In this document: one piece after another, positions 28,609 through 37,288 of the stretch | Layout: each line of letters opens with the position of its first letter | Position numbering within the stretch: the stretch's first letter is position 1 | Source of the DNA: Psychroserpens sp. SPM9 | GTDB taxonomy: Bacteria; Bacteroidota; Bacteroidia; Flavobacteriales; Flavobacteriaceae | Assembly (NCBI RefSeq): GCF_025153525.1 | Contig: NZ_JANZNR010000002.1 | Location: 1-64,000 of the forward strand | Direction: 5' to 3' | Length of the DNA stretch: 64,000 nucleotides | Made by a program: the position numbers and the translations under genes | The notes under the pieces: model-generated | What the model was told of the DNA's origin: nothing | Database searches by the model: none | The model's input: the letters and a program-made list of their open reading frames with translations, nothing else

Positions 28609-29364
28609 TTAATCTTCTTTTAATAGTTTAGCAATATCTTCTTTTAACATGCTAATTTCTTCGGTTTCTCCATCTTCATCTTCTTGTTCTTCTTCACTGA
28701 TGATTCCTTTATAGAAAATTTTAGGGTTTCCGAAGTTATCTTGTCTAGAGCGCATAAATCCGTTTTTATCGATAAGTGCAAAATTTCCGGAATGCTCAAA
28801 ACCGCCTTCGATATTTGGGTTTTCACCAGCATAAATATTAAACCCAATATTTGCTAAAGCATAGATAGCCTCTTGATCTCCTGTCATTAAATGCCAGTTA
28901 GGATTTGTGATTCCGTAATTTTTGGCATAGGCTTTAAGAACCTCTTGGGTATCAAATTCGGGATTTATCGTAAATGAAGCCACACCAAAATCCTCAAAAT
29001 CTGAAAAGGTGTTTTGTATTTGCACGAGGTTTCTGTTCATTCTTGGGCAAATTGTTGGACAGGTGGTAAAGAAAAATTCGACGACATAGACTTTTCCTTC
29101 ATAGTCTTTATTAGTGATGGTTTTTCCATCTTGATTTACAAATGAAAAAGGCGGTACTTTTTTAGGTTCGCCATTAATCTCAAGAAACATCAAATCAGAA
29201 AGGTAGCCTTCAGCATCTTTAGATAGATCTTTAGATCGACTTTCGGTTCGGGTAACATCGCCTCCTTTGATTCTATTGACAATTTTTGGAATAAAAATAA
29301 TTCCGAAAACCAAAAGGATAAAAGCAATACCTATGTAAGAATAGTTTGTTTTTTTTGTGCTCAT
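28609..29364 (-). CDS. SCO1/SenC family copper chaperone
   Basis: 251 residues: N-terminal membrane anchor (about 10-27) and a thioredoxin-like periplasmic domain. The copper site is visible: TTCPTICP gives C102 and C106, and the distal ligand is H191 in FEHSGN. SCO proteins insert copper into the CuA site of oxidase subunit II. The acidic C-terminus (EEEQEDEDGETEE) is a local feature. It is 6 bases from both neighbours in the operon. Confidence 0.93.
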   Translation of the reverse strand: MSTKKTNYSYIGIAFILLVFGIIFIPKIVNRIKGGDVTRTESRSKDLSKDAEGYLSDLMFLEINGEPKKVPPFSFVNQDGKTITNKDYEGKVYVVEFFFTTCPTICPRMNRNLVQIQNTFSDFEDFGVASFTINPEFDTQEVLKAYAKNYGITNPNWHLMTGDQEAIYALANIGFNIYAGENPNIEGGFEHSGNFALIDKNGFMRSRQDNFGNPKIFYKGIISEEEQEDEDGETEEISMLKEDIAKLLKED

Positions 29365-29370
29365 AATAAT

Positions 29371-30087
29371 TTAGTTCGTATTAGCATTTAAATCTTCTGC
29401 ACGTCGAGATGATGAGTCAAAATTGCCTTTGCGCTTTTGACGATACTCGGTAAATAAAATCCGAAGATCATCACTCATTTTATTTTTTATTTCGGCCACT
29501 TCTATACAATCATAAGAGTATAAAGGATAACTGGGTTCTTCTTTTTCCTTCTCCTTATCTTCTCTATCGTCTAGTCGCCCACGTTGCTTGAGGTCTTTAT
29601 CGACAACAAAGATATGATCTGTAAATAATGTCGCATCCAAAGATTCTTCAATTTTCAAACTATTAAATACGTTTTTTATATCATTAGGTTCTCCAAAAAC
29701 ATAATGCCAAAAGCGCATGTCGTCATAGTTGTTTATTTCTTTCTGAAGTTGTTCTGCTTTTGCTTCAGCACCTTTAGGTAGCACCACAACAATTTGAAAC
29801 TTTTTAAAGCCTTTAAATTTATCGTAAACCAGTTCTTTTAAATTGGAAGCTGGTATGACATGATTCATGGGTTCATTTCCGAAGAACGCCACAATGGTAA
29901 TATGATCTTTAAGCTGAATCTTCGTATCGGAATTTGAGGTAAATAATTTCAATTCAGAAACGCTTTCATCTACAATATCTAATGGATTATAGTTATGTGT
30001 TGACGGGTAGAGCATCAATAAAAATGCTACAGGTAGAAAGAATAAAATACCCAAAACTAAGTTCCGTTTTATGTTGCTATTTTGCAT
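29371..30087 (-). CDS. Membrane-anchored thioredoxin-like protein without active cysteines
   Basis: 238 residues, one N-terminal membrane helix (about 9-26) and a periplasmic domain with a thioredoxin-like strand pattern (HITIVAFFGNEP, KFQIVVVLPKG, HIFVVDKDLKQRGRLDD). The CxxxC site of SCO proteins is absent, and the only cysteine is in the YSYDC near the end. It is the first gene of the SCO/DUF420 unit and probably a degenerate SCO relative with a structural role. The start lies only 15 bases from an upstream terminator stem. Confidence 0.8.
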   Translation of the reverse strand: MQNSNIKRNLVLGILFFLPVAFLLMLYPSTHNYNPLDIVDESVSELKLFTSNSDTKIQLKDHITIVAFFGNEPMNHVIPASNLKELVYDKFKGFKKFQIVVVLPKGAEAKAEQLQKEINNYDDMRFWHYVFGEPNDIKNVFNSLKIEESLDATLFTDHIFVVDKDLKQRGRLDDREDKEKEKEEPSYPLYSYDCIEVAEIKNKMSDDLRILFTEYRQKRKGNFDSSSRRAEDLNANTN

Positions 30088-30091
30088 AGTG

Positions 30092-30099
30092 CAAAAATA
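30092..30099 (-). promoter_or_regulatory. Putative -7 promoter element for the SCO unit
   Basis: On the minus strand TATTTTTG, a full TAnnTTTG match directly after the oxidase terminator. It would start transcription at about the ATG at 30087, which implies a leaderless message. It could be chance in such AT-rich DNA. Confidence 0.3.
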
Positions 30100-30101
30100 A
30101 A

Positions 30102-30128
30102 AAAAGACGGTTTAAAAAACCGTCTTTT
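30102..30128 (-). terminator. Intrinsic terminator of the cytochrome oxidase unit
   Basis: Perfect 12-bp stem (30102-30113 with 30117-30128), 3-base loop, and on the minus strand a T-rich tail. It lies after oxidase subunit IV and just before the SCO unit start. Confidence 0.9.
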
Positions 30129-30155
30129 CGTATACTTTATATCAATGAATCTATG

Positions 30156-30596
30156 TTAAAAATCTCTTTTAACATATCCGTTTGTGTAAACGCTTTCAAT
30201 GTATCCACCTTCTTGTAAAAGGATGAAAATTAAATAACAAATTAAGAATACACCTGTCCAAACAACCATACGTCTTAAAGCCTTTGTTTCATCTCTCATG
30301 TGCATGAAATCCCAAGTAATATAATAGGCTTTAACGATTGTTAAAACAATAAAAATTAGATTTAAAGGCTTCATGTAAATGATTGGAGAGAATAAGATAT
30401 TTCCAAGCGTTGCCATAAAACCACCTTCAAAAGGAGTCATCCAAGTGTGCATGAAAAATTCTGGTTTGTAAATACCAAGAATAACTTCTATTGCTGTTAC
30501 TATAGTTAAGAAAATAAGTACACCCCAAATTTTTTGAGTGTTAGATTTAAACTTAACTGTACCTCTAAATATTGCTAACTTATGTTCGTGTGCCAT
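30156..30596 (-). CDS. Cytochrome c oxidase subunit IV family protein
   Basis: 146 residues with three to four membrane helices (about 25-43, 55-70, 72-92, 108-127) preceded by the MAHEHKLAIFRGTVKFKSNT leader typical of Bacteroidota subunit IV proteins. This small subunit stabilises the heme-copper oxidase in the inner membrane. It follows subunit III by 22 bases and is the last gene before the terminator. Confidence 0.88.
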   Translation of the reverse strand: MAHEHKLAIFRGTVKFKSNTQKIWGVLIFLTIVTAIEVILGIYKPEFFMHTWMTPFEGGFMATLGNILFSPIIYMKPLNLIFIVLTIVKAYYITWDFMHMRDETKALRRMVVWTGVFLICYLIFILLQEGGYIESVYTNGYVKRDF

Positions 30597-30618
30597 GCTG
30601 TGTTCTATTATATAAAAT

Positions 30619-31596
30619 TTAAACTAGGTAGAAGAATGTAAATACAAATACCCAAACTAAATCGACAAAGTGCCAGTATAAACCAACCTTTTCAACCATT
30701 TCGTAGCTTCCTCTTCGCTCGTAGGTTCCTAAGATTACATTAAAGAAAATAATAATATTAATAACGACTCCGGAGAATACGTGAAAACCGTGGAAACCAG
30801 TAATAAAGAAAAAGAAATCGGCAAATAACGAGGTTCCATATTCGTTGACGTGAAGGTTAGCCCCTTCAACAACTAATTTTCCGTTATTTTTTATTTGATT
30901 TAATGATTCTTCTCTGGTTAGTACTGTTTTCTCACCTTCATCATTAATGATTTGTGTTCTAACCAATACATCTGGATGCGATTCTAATCCTTTGTAAACT
31001 TCATCAATAGTGTAAGCTGGCAATGTTGCTTCTTCAACAAACCATAACCCATTTTTACGCTCGTGTTCTGCTCTTACCTTTTCTTCAGCGACAACAAAAT
31101 CTCTCAACGCTACACGATGCCCTTCTTTATCAACAAACTGAAGAATATTTCCGCCATTGGTTTGAACTGCACCATAATCACCTTTAATAAAAGTTCCCCA
31201 TTCCCAGGCTTGTGAACCAACGAATATTAAACCTCCAATAATGGTTAAAAACATGTATAAGGTTACTTTAGCTTTATTCATATGATGACCAGCATCAACG
31301 GCTAATACCATTGTTACCGATGACATAATTAAAATAAATGTCATAAAAGCCACATAAATCATTGGGTAATTTCCATGAAAAAACGGAACGTGAGTAAATA
31401 CCTCATCTGCTATTGGCCAAGAACCAATAAACTTAAATCTTGAAAATCCGTAAGCTGCTAAAAATCCAGAAAATGTTAAGGCATCAGATACGATAAAAAA
31501 CCACATCATCATTTTACCATAACTCGCTTTTAGTGGCTGATTTCCGCCACCCCAAGTTTTGCCTTCTGTTCCAGTATTTGCTACTGTAGTATCCAT
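30619..31596 (-). CDS. Cytochrome c oxidase subunit III
   Basis: 325 residues from the ATG at 31596. Membrane helices of subunit III surround an unusual soluble insertion (about residues 130-235) between helix groups, as is common in Bacteroidota. The diagnostic motifs are the WEWGTF stretch and the C-terminal FFITGFHGFHVFSGV and GLYWHFVDLVWVFVFTFFYLV. It is part of the aa3-type terminal oxidase. A -7 element at 31625-31632 suggests its own promoter; the ATG at 31605 is an equally possible start. Confidence 0.92.
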   Translation of the reverse strand: MDTTVANTGTEGKTWGGGNQPLKASYGKMMMWFFIVSDALTFSGFLAAYGFSRFKFIGSWPIADEVFTHVPFFHGNYPMIYVAFMTFILIMSSVTMVLAVDAGHHMNKAKVTLYMFLTIIGGLIFVGSQAWEWGTFIKGDYGAVQTNGGNILQFVDKEGHRVALRDFVVAEEKVRAEHERKNGLWFVEEATLPAYTIDEVYKGLESHPDVLVRTQIINDEGEKTVLTREESLNQIKNNGKLVVEGANLHVNEYGTSLFADFFFFITGFHGFHVFSGVVINIIIFFNVILGTYERRGSYEMVEKVGLYWHFVDLVWVFVFTFFYLV

Positions 31597-31624
31597 ATAA
31601 AGCATTTAGTTGTTAAAAGTTGCA

Positions 31625-31632
31625 CAAAAATA
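31625..31632 (-). promoter_or_regulatory. Putative -7 promoter element for oxidase subunits III and IV
   Basis: Minus-strand TATTTTTG, a full TAnnTTTG match in the 129-base gap between the two subunit III genes, with a predicted leader of about 20 bases. No convincing -33 element. Confidence 0.4.
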
Positions 31633-31734
31633 ATCATTTTATCTATCTAAAAAAACATCCGATTCTAAAAATTAAAAACATAGGTGTTTACTAGACTGCA
31701 TAGGATGTTTGAGCCTGTCAAAATGATTAAAAAT

Positions 31735-32316
31735 TTAAACTACATATGTTAAAAATAAAAACAAGAATATCCACAGTATATCTACAAAGTGCCAAAAGGT
31801 TACAGAGAGTTGCAGACCTAGCATTTGATGAGCAGAATATTTTTGTTTAAAATGATTATAAATTACGACCATAATTGAAATTAGTCCAGCAACAACGTGT
31901 AAAATATGTACTGCTGCAATGACATAAATAAAACTCATGGTCACATTTGACGATTCTCCAGTAAAATAATATCCAGAATCTACAATTTGGTTAAAACCAT
32001 AAAACTGACTGATAATAAAGGCGACACCAAGTATAAATGTCACAAGTAACCATACCGTTGTGAGTCCTCGATTGCTACTTTTTAAAGCCTTTTTAGCCAA
32101 CATATAAGTCATACTGCTTATAACGATAACAATACAACTGATTAAAAATGCTTTGGGTAATGCAAAGTCATGCATCCAGTCTTCACGCTTCCTACTCACT
32201 AAAACAGCACTTGTTAATCCAGCGAATGACATGATTAATGAAATAATACCAAACCAAAGCATCATGCGTTTGGCTCTGTCATTTTTCTCTTCTAATGTTC
32301 CTTGGGTTAAATCCAT
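31735..32316 (-). CDS. Heme-copper oxidase subunit III (short form)
   Basis: 193 residues with five membrane helices and the subunit III signature near the C-terminus (SVTFWHFVDILWIFLFLFLTYVV) plus AAVHILHVVAGL. It is shorter than the next subunit III protein and lacks its insertion. Paired subunit III genes in tandem are usual in this family of oxidase clusters. It begins one base after ctaB, so both are co-transcribed. Confidence 0.9.
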   Translation of the reverse strand: MDLTQGTLEEKNDRAKRMMLWFGIISLIMSFAGLTSAVLVSRKREDWMHDFALPKAFLISCIVIVISSMTYMLAKKALKSSNRGLTTVWLLVTFILGVAFIISQFYGFNQIVDSGYYFTGESSNVTMSFIYVIAAVHILHVVAGLISIMVVIYNHFKQKYSAHQMLGLQLSVTFWHFVDILWIFLFLFLTYVV

Positions 32317-32317
32317 T

Positions 32318-33268
32318 TTATCTTATAAATTTATCTACAACATATACTATTTGCAATAAAGTGATGTACGACACACTAGAAAGCATAAGTTGTTTTGCTG
32401 CTTTAGCAGTTCTCTTTTTAAATAGTTCAAAGGCATAATACAACATTACCAAACCAAGAATTAATACGATAATTGCGGCAACTATAGAGAGTTTTAAATC
32501 ACCAGTCACACCAAACACAGGGACAATAGATATTAAAATTGTCCAGATGGTATACATTATGGTTTGTACCGCAGTACCTTTATCTCGTTTTTTGGTTGGT
32601 AACATATAGAATCCACCTTTTTCATAGTCATCATACAAAAACCATCCAATCGCCCAAAAATGTGGGAACTGCCAAAAAAACTGTAAGGCAAACAAGGTAC
32701 CTGGTTCAATGCCGAAATCGTTTCGAGCTGCCACCCAACCTAACATAAACGGAATGGCTCCAGGAATAGCTCCAACAAATACGGCTAAAGGCGTTTTGGT
32801 TTTTAAAGGCGTATACACACAGGTATATAAGAAAATGGAAATCGCACCATACATTGCAGTACGTTCATTAATAATATAAAGTACTGTAATTCCTAAAATC
32901 GTAAAAATAGTTGCAATGATAAATGCTGAACGTACACTCATTCGTCCGGCTGGAACTGGTCGGTTTTTAGTACGATCCATTAAAGCATCTAAGTCTTTTT
33001 CGATGATTTGATTAAAGGCGTTAGACGCACCAACCATAAAATAACCACCAAAAGCCAACAACATTAATGTGTAGAAATCAACAGGGCCAACCACACCAAG
33101 CAAGTATCCAGCGAGTGCCGAAAACACAACACTTATAGAAAGTCTCATCTTAGTAATTTCCTTAAAATCGGAAATAATTGAAGCTTGTTTAACTGTTGGT
33201 TTTGTAGTACTCAATCCTAGTCCTTTTATTGCGTTTGCAAAGATACTCTGAAAAAAGCTTTTGGGCAA
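32318..33268 (-). CDS. ctaB: Protoheme IX farnesyltransferase CtaB
   Basis: 316 residues if started at the TTG at 33268, the only start codon before residue 41 in a frame that closes 12 bases upstream. UbiA-type prenyltransferase with seven or more helices and the Asp-rich motif NAFNQIIEKDLDALMDRTKN (about 87-106). It converts heme B to heme O for the oxidase in the inner membrane. It heads the oxidase assembly unit. The TTG start with no ATG alternative is a little unusual, and the inverted repeat 33275-33297 lies directly upstream. Confidence 0.92.
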   Translation of the reverse strand: MPKSFFQSIFANAIKGLGLSTTKPTVKQASIISDFKEITKMRLSISVVFSALAGYLLGVVGPVDFYTLMLLAFGGYFMVGASNAFNQIIEKDLDALMDRTKNRPVPAGRMSVRSAFIIATIFTILGITVLYIINERTAMYGAISIFLYTCVYTPLKTKTPLAVFVGAIPGAIPFMLGWVAARNDFGIEPGTLFALQFFWQFPHFWAIGWFLYDDYEKGGFYMLPTKKRDKGTAVQTIMYTIWTILISIVPVFGVTGDLKLSIVAAIIVLILGLVMLYYAFELFKKRTAKAAKQLMLSSVSYITLLQIVYVVDKFIR

Positions 33269-33274
33269 TTCAAA

Positions 33275-33297
33275 ACCTAATTAAATGGTAATTAGGT
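33275..33297. promoter_or_regulatory. Inverted repeat between ctaB and a small ORF
   Basis: ACCTAATTA and TAATTAGGT form a perfect 9-base inverted repeat with a 5-base centre, located between the divergent starts of ctaB (33268) and the ORF at 33318. It could be an operator for both. Chance is not excluded in AT-rich DNA. Confidence 0.4.
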
Positions 33298-33317
33298 AAA
33301 ATACCTGATTTTTAAAG

Positions 33318-33491
33318 ATGCTTGAAACACTTAAAACTAATATTCTTGCCGAAATTAAATTAAGAAAAACCGAAGAGGAGGTTGCTAAAAATGAACGCTT
33401 AACAAAAACGTATAACGACTTAAATTACAGAAGAGGTTATATCCATTCTGAAAACATTTGTAGACCATTTCATGTGAGCTTAAAAGAATAA
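33318..33491 (+). CDS. Small 57-residue protein, unknown
   Basis: An ATG-started ORF of 57 residues divergent from ctaB. The N-terminal two-thirds is a charged helix (LETLKTNILAEIKLRKTEEE onward) and the end carries HSENICRPFHVSLKE with one Cys. It is followed within a few bases by an imperfect hairpin and T-rich stretch, as expected for a real gene. No family recognised. Confidence 0.5.
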   Translation: MLETLKTNILAEIKLRKTEEEVAKNERLTKTYNDLNYRRGYIHSENICRPFHVSLKE

Positions 33492-33495
33492 AAAA

Positions 33496-33535
33496 AGGAA
33501 GCCACATTTTTTGACTTCCTATAGTTTATTTTTTA
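33496..33535 (+). terminator. Probable terminator after the small ORF
   Basis: AGGAAG (33496-33501) pairs with CTTCCT (33515-33520), extended by two more pairs past one mismatch, followed by a T-rich stretch to about 33535. Lies between convergent genes, so it may serve both directions. Confidence 0.5.
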
Positions 33536-33568
33536 ATTAAAACACTAATGTCATAGCATTAAAACCGC

Positions 33569-34048
33569 TTAATGATAAGCCGTATTGTGAGTCAGTTTTG
33601 TACTGCATGTTTTACAAGCAACAGCAGACCCTGCACCTCCTGGATGTCCATTAGCACAAGTATAATGCCAGACTCCAGCTGCATTTTGAGCAGGCTCAGG
33701 AGTAGTAGTAGACTTCGTAGCTGGTGGATTTGCAAAAGGAGAAGTATCTAAATTACTATTTGTCTTGGAGTGATATTCTGTATTATGAGCTAAAACATTA
33801 CCACAAGATTTGCATTTAACAGCTGCCCCAGCACCTCCAGCACAACCTAATCTACATGTATAATGCCAAACTCCAGTAGCATTTTGAGCAGGCTCTTTAG
33901 TGGTAGTCAGGTTTTCAGGTTTAGTTGTATTTGAAACTTCTACAGGCTTTGCCTTGTCTTTTTTAGTCGTTTTACTTTTGTCATTACAGCCATAAAAAAA
34001 GAGAACTGAGCTCAGTAAAAGTATTGCTAGGGTTTTAAAATATTTCAT
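33569..34048 (-). CDS. Lipoprotein with a duplicated Cys/His-rich metal-binding-like module
   Basis: 159 residues: lipoprotein signal with lipobox FFYGC (C21), a Lys/Thr-rich linker, then two copies of a module of about 36 residues that begins EPAQNAxGVWHYTC, continues GGAGxAVxCKxC and ends LxHNxxYH. The first copy has four cysteines (CRLGC, CKSC); the second replaces one by His (CANGH, CKTC). The pattern looks like a zinc ribbon or other four-ligand metal site, displayed on the periplasmic or surface side. I do not recognise a named family. Confidence 0.82.
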   Translation of the reverse strand: MKYFKTLAILLLSSVLFFYGCNDKSKTTKKDKAKPVEVSNTTKPENLTTTKEPAQNATGVWHYTCRLGCAGGAGAAVKCKSCGNVLAHNTEYHSKTNSNLDTSPFANPPATKSTTTPEPAQNAAGVWHYTCANGHPGGAGSAVACKTCSTKLTHNTAYH

Positions 34049-34144
34049 AATTGGATGTATTTTTAAAAATTCATATTCATGTTTAAGCAGCTATCTTTAA
34101 AGATATATTAACCACAAATTATCACATTTGCAGTAATACAATTC

Positions 34145-36256
34145 TTAAAAATCGTTATACCAATTAAACAAATCGGTTCGTACGCCCACTGTAAACCAAA
34201 CGGTATTAGTATCGAGTGCTGTTGCAGTAACGGCTTGCGGATTGTAATTTCTGAACGTAATATTTGTAAACAGTCTTAAGTTGGATACCGGATTCACGAT
34301 ATAACCACCTCCTAAATCAGCTTGAAAAACATTAGTCGTATTTCCTTGTCCAACAGTGATGCCTGTGTTGGCATTTCTGTCGACCTCACTTCTAAAGATA
34401 TTACTTCCGTAGTTGGCATTATCAACACCATCATTAAAATCGAAGCCTCGTTTTCCGAAGATAAATTTAGCATCAGCAAACCAGCGTTTATAATGGTAAC
34501 GTCCTATCGCAATAGCTTCACTAAAATTGGCGCCCCAAAGATGAGCCATAGGCTGGTTGTTATGGGCATAATTTAACACAATAGAATTATGCGAATAGGT
34601 ATATGGACGCACGCGGTTGTATTCTAGTTGCAATAATAAATTATCGACTTTAAAAGCATTATAATATTTTACACCTAGTTGATAACCAAACTTATTTCTC
34701 CAGCTTTTATCACCAGCTGTGATATCGTTTATGGCAAATTCATCTAGAATAAATTGCCCATAAAGGTTCACCTTATTATTCCATTTATATTTAGCTGAAG
34801 CACCCAGAATTGCATTTCCTGCGTCTTGACCTGTTGAGAATTCTATAGCGCGATAAAAAATAATAGGATTAAGATAATTGATATCAAATCCTCTATCGTT
34901 ACTGGTGGTCCATAATACCGATTCAAACAAACCCACATTCAAGCGTTTGGTAACATTCCAACTCAGATAATGATTGGCCATGTATTTGCTTAAAAAAGCA
35001 CCATCTTCAGTTACTTCGGCTCTTACATCTCTTAGCCACATCCAGGTATTGGTATATTTAATTTTCCAAAACTTAGTATTCAGTTTTAAAAATGGGTACG
35101 GACTCGTTGCATCGCTCTGTAATAAAGACCGGTAACCATCTCCAATGAAATTCTTTCCATGTCCGAATTGAACATTCAAAAACTTAGCTGGCGAATACGA
35201 TAAATAGGCTTCAGCTACGGGATAGTCAAAACCATCATCTTTAAATATTTTAGACAAGCCTCGACCAGGAACAATAGGCTCTCCACCTTCGGCTTGTAAG
35301 TTTAACGCATAACTATTGAAATATTGCGCAAAACGCCCTTGACTTTCATAAATAGAGGCTGAGAAACTTAATTTTTTTCCTAAACCACCTTGAATAAAAA
35401 TCCCACGTGTATTATTGTAAGTTGTACTAAAATCGGCTTCCGTGTCTTTACCAAGTTGTAAATCAAAAACTGGATCTAAAGTAAACCAGTAATCTTTGCC
35501 TTGTACTGTGACTAAATGTTCGTTCCATAATTTTTTACTCCACCAACTCTCACTACCTTTAACTAAGGCTTCTTTTTCAGCTTTAAAATCATAATACGCC
35601 GAAACTTCTTCATACATAAAAGGCTTAGAAGCTGTATGACTGTTGGTTCCGAGACCATTCATTTGCTGGTCAAATTTAGCGTAATAATTATGGGTGAAGG
35701 GAATGTTTAACTGACTCGTATACTCTTTTTGAGTATACGGAACAATACTATCATTAACAGCATCGTATTCATTACTTACATCGACATTGAGATTTTCTAT
35801 TTTTTTGATATCCTTTACACCTGTTTCTTCATTTTGAGTTTTAACATCAGCAGGATTAACTAAAGGAATATCGATTGCAAGTGAATATTGAAAATAAGTT
35901 GCGCGTCCGTTATAAGTCCCAGGAGTAACTTTAGGCAAGGCCTCAAAAACACGTTTGGTTTCTTGCTTGAGTTCATCATAAACAGCATCAATATACAGTA
36001 CAGTGATCTGCCCTTCCTTATCCACTTCAAATAGCACTTGCATTTTTCCTACATAACTATCATCGCTAACAATTTGAGGGACTTTAAACGTCTTAAAAAT
36101 ATGAGCGTTAATTTTAGTATTGAAACAGGCTTTTAATTCTGAAATGGGTTCAGATTCACATTCGGGGAATATCGGTGATTTTTCAAATGTCCCGTTGTCT
36201 TGAGCAGACAGTAAACCTAAGGTAAACAAAAAAATGAATAATAAGCTATTCTTCAT
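34145..36256 (-). CDS. remB: Gliding motility protein RemB-like (TonB-C-like domain plus Wzi-type barrel)
   Basis: 703 residues: signal peptide (ending LLSAQD), an N-terminal domain (about 28-135) resembling the TonB C-terminal fold (SPIFPECESEP, KMQVLFEVDKEGQI), and a large outer-membrane beta-barrel (about 190-703) of the capsule-assembly Wzi type with SYSPAKFLNVQFGHGKNFIGDG and KYTNTWMWLRDV. Both parts match my recollection of RemB from Flavobacterium gliding. It follows two TonB genes on the same strand but behind a terminator. Function in gliding is inferred from family and from SprA nearby. Confidence 0.75.
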   Translation of the reverse strand: MKNSLLFIFLFTLGLLSAQDNGTFEKSPIFPECESEPISELKACFNTKINAHIFKTFKVPQIVSDDSYVGKMQVLFEVDKEGQITVLYIDAVYDELKQETKRVFEALPKVTPGTYNGRATYFQYSLAIDIPLVNPADVKTQNEETGVKDIKKIENLNVDVSNEYDAVNDSIVPYTQKEYTSQLNIPFTHNYYAKFDQQMNGLGTNSHTASKPFMYEEVSAYYDFKAEKEALVKGSESWWSKKLWNEHLVTVQGKDYWFTLDPVFDLQLGKDTEADFSTTYNNTRGIFIQGGLGKKLSFSASIYESQGRFAQYFNSYALNLQAEGGEPIVPGRGLSKIFKDDGFDYPVAEAYLSYSPAKFLNVQFGHGKNFIGDGYRSLLQSDATSPYPFLKLNTKFWKIKYTNTWMWLRDVRAEVTEDGAFLSKYMANHYLSWNVTKRLNVGLFESVLWTTSNDRGFDINYLNPIIFYRAIEFSTGQDAGNAILGASAKYKWNNKVNLYGQFILDEFAINDITAGDKSWRNKFGYQLGVKYYNAFKVDNLLLQLEYNRVRPYTYSHNSIVLNYAHNNQPMAHLWGANFSEAIAIGRYHYKRWFADAKFIFGKRGFDFNDGVDNANYGSNIFRSEVDRNANTGITVGQGNTTNVFQADLGGGYIVNPVSNLRLFTNITFRNYNPQAVTATALDTNTVWFTVGVRTDLFNWYNDF

Positions 36257-36317
36257 AGAGCAAGCGCATCATATTAGATGCCGAAAGATACTATTTTTCA
36301 AAATAGTCGCCCAAAAA

Positions 36318-36349
36318 AAACGGTCTAAAAAATGCCTTTTAAACCGTTT
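36318..36349 (-). terminator. Intrinsic terminator after the second tonB gene
   Basis: AAACGGT (36318-36324) pairs with ACCGTTT (36343-36349), with an inner AAAA/TTTT pairing past a small mismatch. On the minus strand it is followed by eight T residues. Confidence 0.85.
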
Positions 36350-36372
36350 AATTACAAAGTAATATTGTTTGA

Positions 36373-37170
36373 TTAATTGACTTTAAATACAATTGGTAAA
36401 TTATAAATTACAGAAACAGGTTTATGTCGTTGCTCTCCTGGCTTCATTTTAGGGATTCTATTAGCCAAGCGTTCTGCTTCTTTTTCTAAACTTGGGTGTG
36501 GCGCTCTGGTTAAAACTTCGGTAACGTCACCGTTTTCATCTATTTTAAACTGAACAGAAATACGTTGTACACCTTCTAAACCATAATCTTGAGCGATATC
36601 TGTATTAAATTTTTTCTGAACGAGTCTCGTCAGTTTCTCAGACATGCACTTCACGCGTTCTTTATTGGTTGTTTTCTTTTCGCAGCCTGGATAAATTGGA
36701 ACAATTTCAACATCTTTCATATTAAAAATTTCGGGAGGTGTCGGTTTAGGTTCTACAGGTTCAATAAAATCACTAGGATCTATTGGATCTGATGATGGTG
36801 GTAATTCTGAAACGAGGTCTGGTGTTTCTTGCGTAGGCACATCATTATCAATAATGTTTGGTTCTTTATCAATAATACGTTGCTGTTTTTGTTTAACAGG
36901 ATCCTTCTTTGGTGCATCAGGTTCAGGAATATAATTTTTCAAATCAAAAGTATGATCTGGATCAGGCTCTAAAAACGTGATAGCATATTCATTGGATTTT
37001 GTTTCAAACTGCATTTCAAAAATACCAAAGGTCCCCAATAAACAAAGGATTAAGCCTATTTGGAAATAGAGCGTTGAGTTTTTTTGTAAATTTGCATCAT
37101 GTTTGTGTGATTTTTGCACATTATCATTGCTCTGACCAGCAATGTTGTGCGATTTGTTTAAATCTTTCAT
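36373..37170 (-). CDS. tonB: Energy transducer TonB
   Basis: 265 residues: cytosolic head, one membrane helix (about 32-50), a Pro/Asp/Glu-rich periplasm-spanning linker (about 70-150) and a TonB C-terminal domain (about 155-265) with VPIYPGCEKKT, the paired Cys, and GLEGVQRISVQFKIDENGDV. TonB passes proton-motive energy from ExbBD to outer-membrane receptors. It is paralogous to the gene upstream; each has its own terminator. Confidence 0.9.
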   Translation of the reverse strand: MKDLNKSHNIAGQSNDNVQKSHKHDANLQKNSTLYFQIGLILCLLGTFGIFEMQFETKSNEYAITFLEPDPDHTFDLKNYIPEPDAPKKDPVKQKQQRIIDKEPNIIDNDVPTQETPDLVSELPPSSDPIDPSDFIEPVEPKPTPPEIFNMKDVEIVPIYPGCEKKTTNKERVKCMSEKLTRLVQKKFNTDIAQDYGLEGVQRISVQFKIDENGDVTEVLTRAPHPSLEKEAERLANRIPKMKPGEQRHKPVSVIYNLPIVFKVN

Positions 37171-37228
37171 AATATCTATTTTAAAAATGTTAATATTATG
37201 GTAAAATCACAATAAGCATACCAAAGTA

Positions 37229-37261
37229 AAAATCCCATCTAATTAATTTAGATGGGATTTT
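37229..37261 (-). terminator. Intrinsic terminator after the first tonB gene
   Basis: Perfect 14-bp stem (37229-37242 with 37248-37261), 5-base loop TTAAT, with T residues on the minus-strand side. Confidence 0.9.
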
Positions 37262-37288
37262 GAAATTTTATGATATGCTTATCTATTT

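Noticed and set aside
31680-31734. Segment TTTGAGCCTGTCAAAATG resembling a dispersed palindromic repeat seen in some Flavobacteriia
   Set aside because: Only one clear copy in the window and no inverted partner, so no repeat can be claimed.
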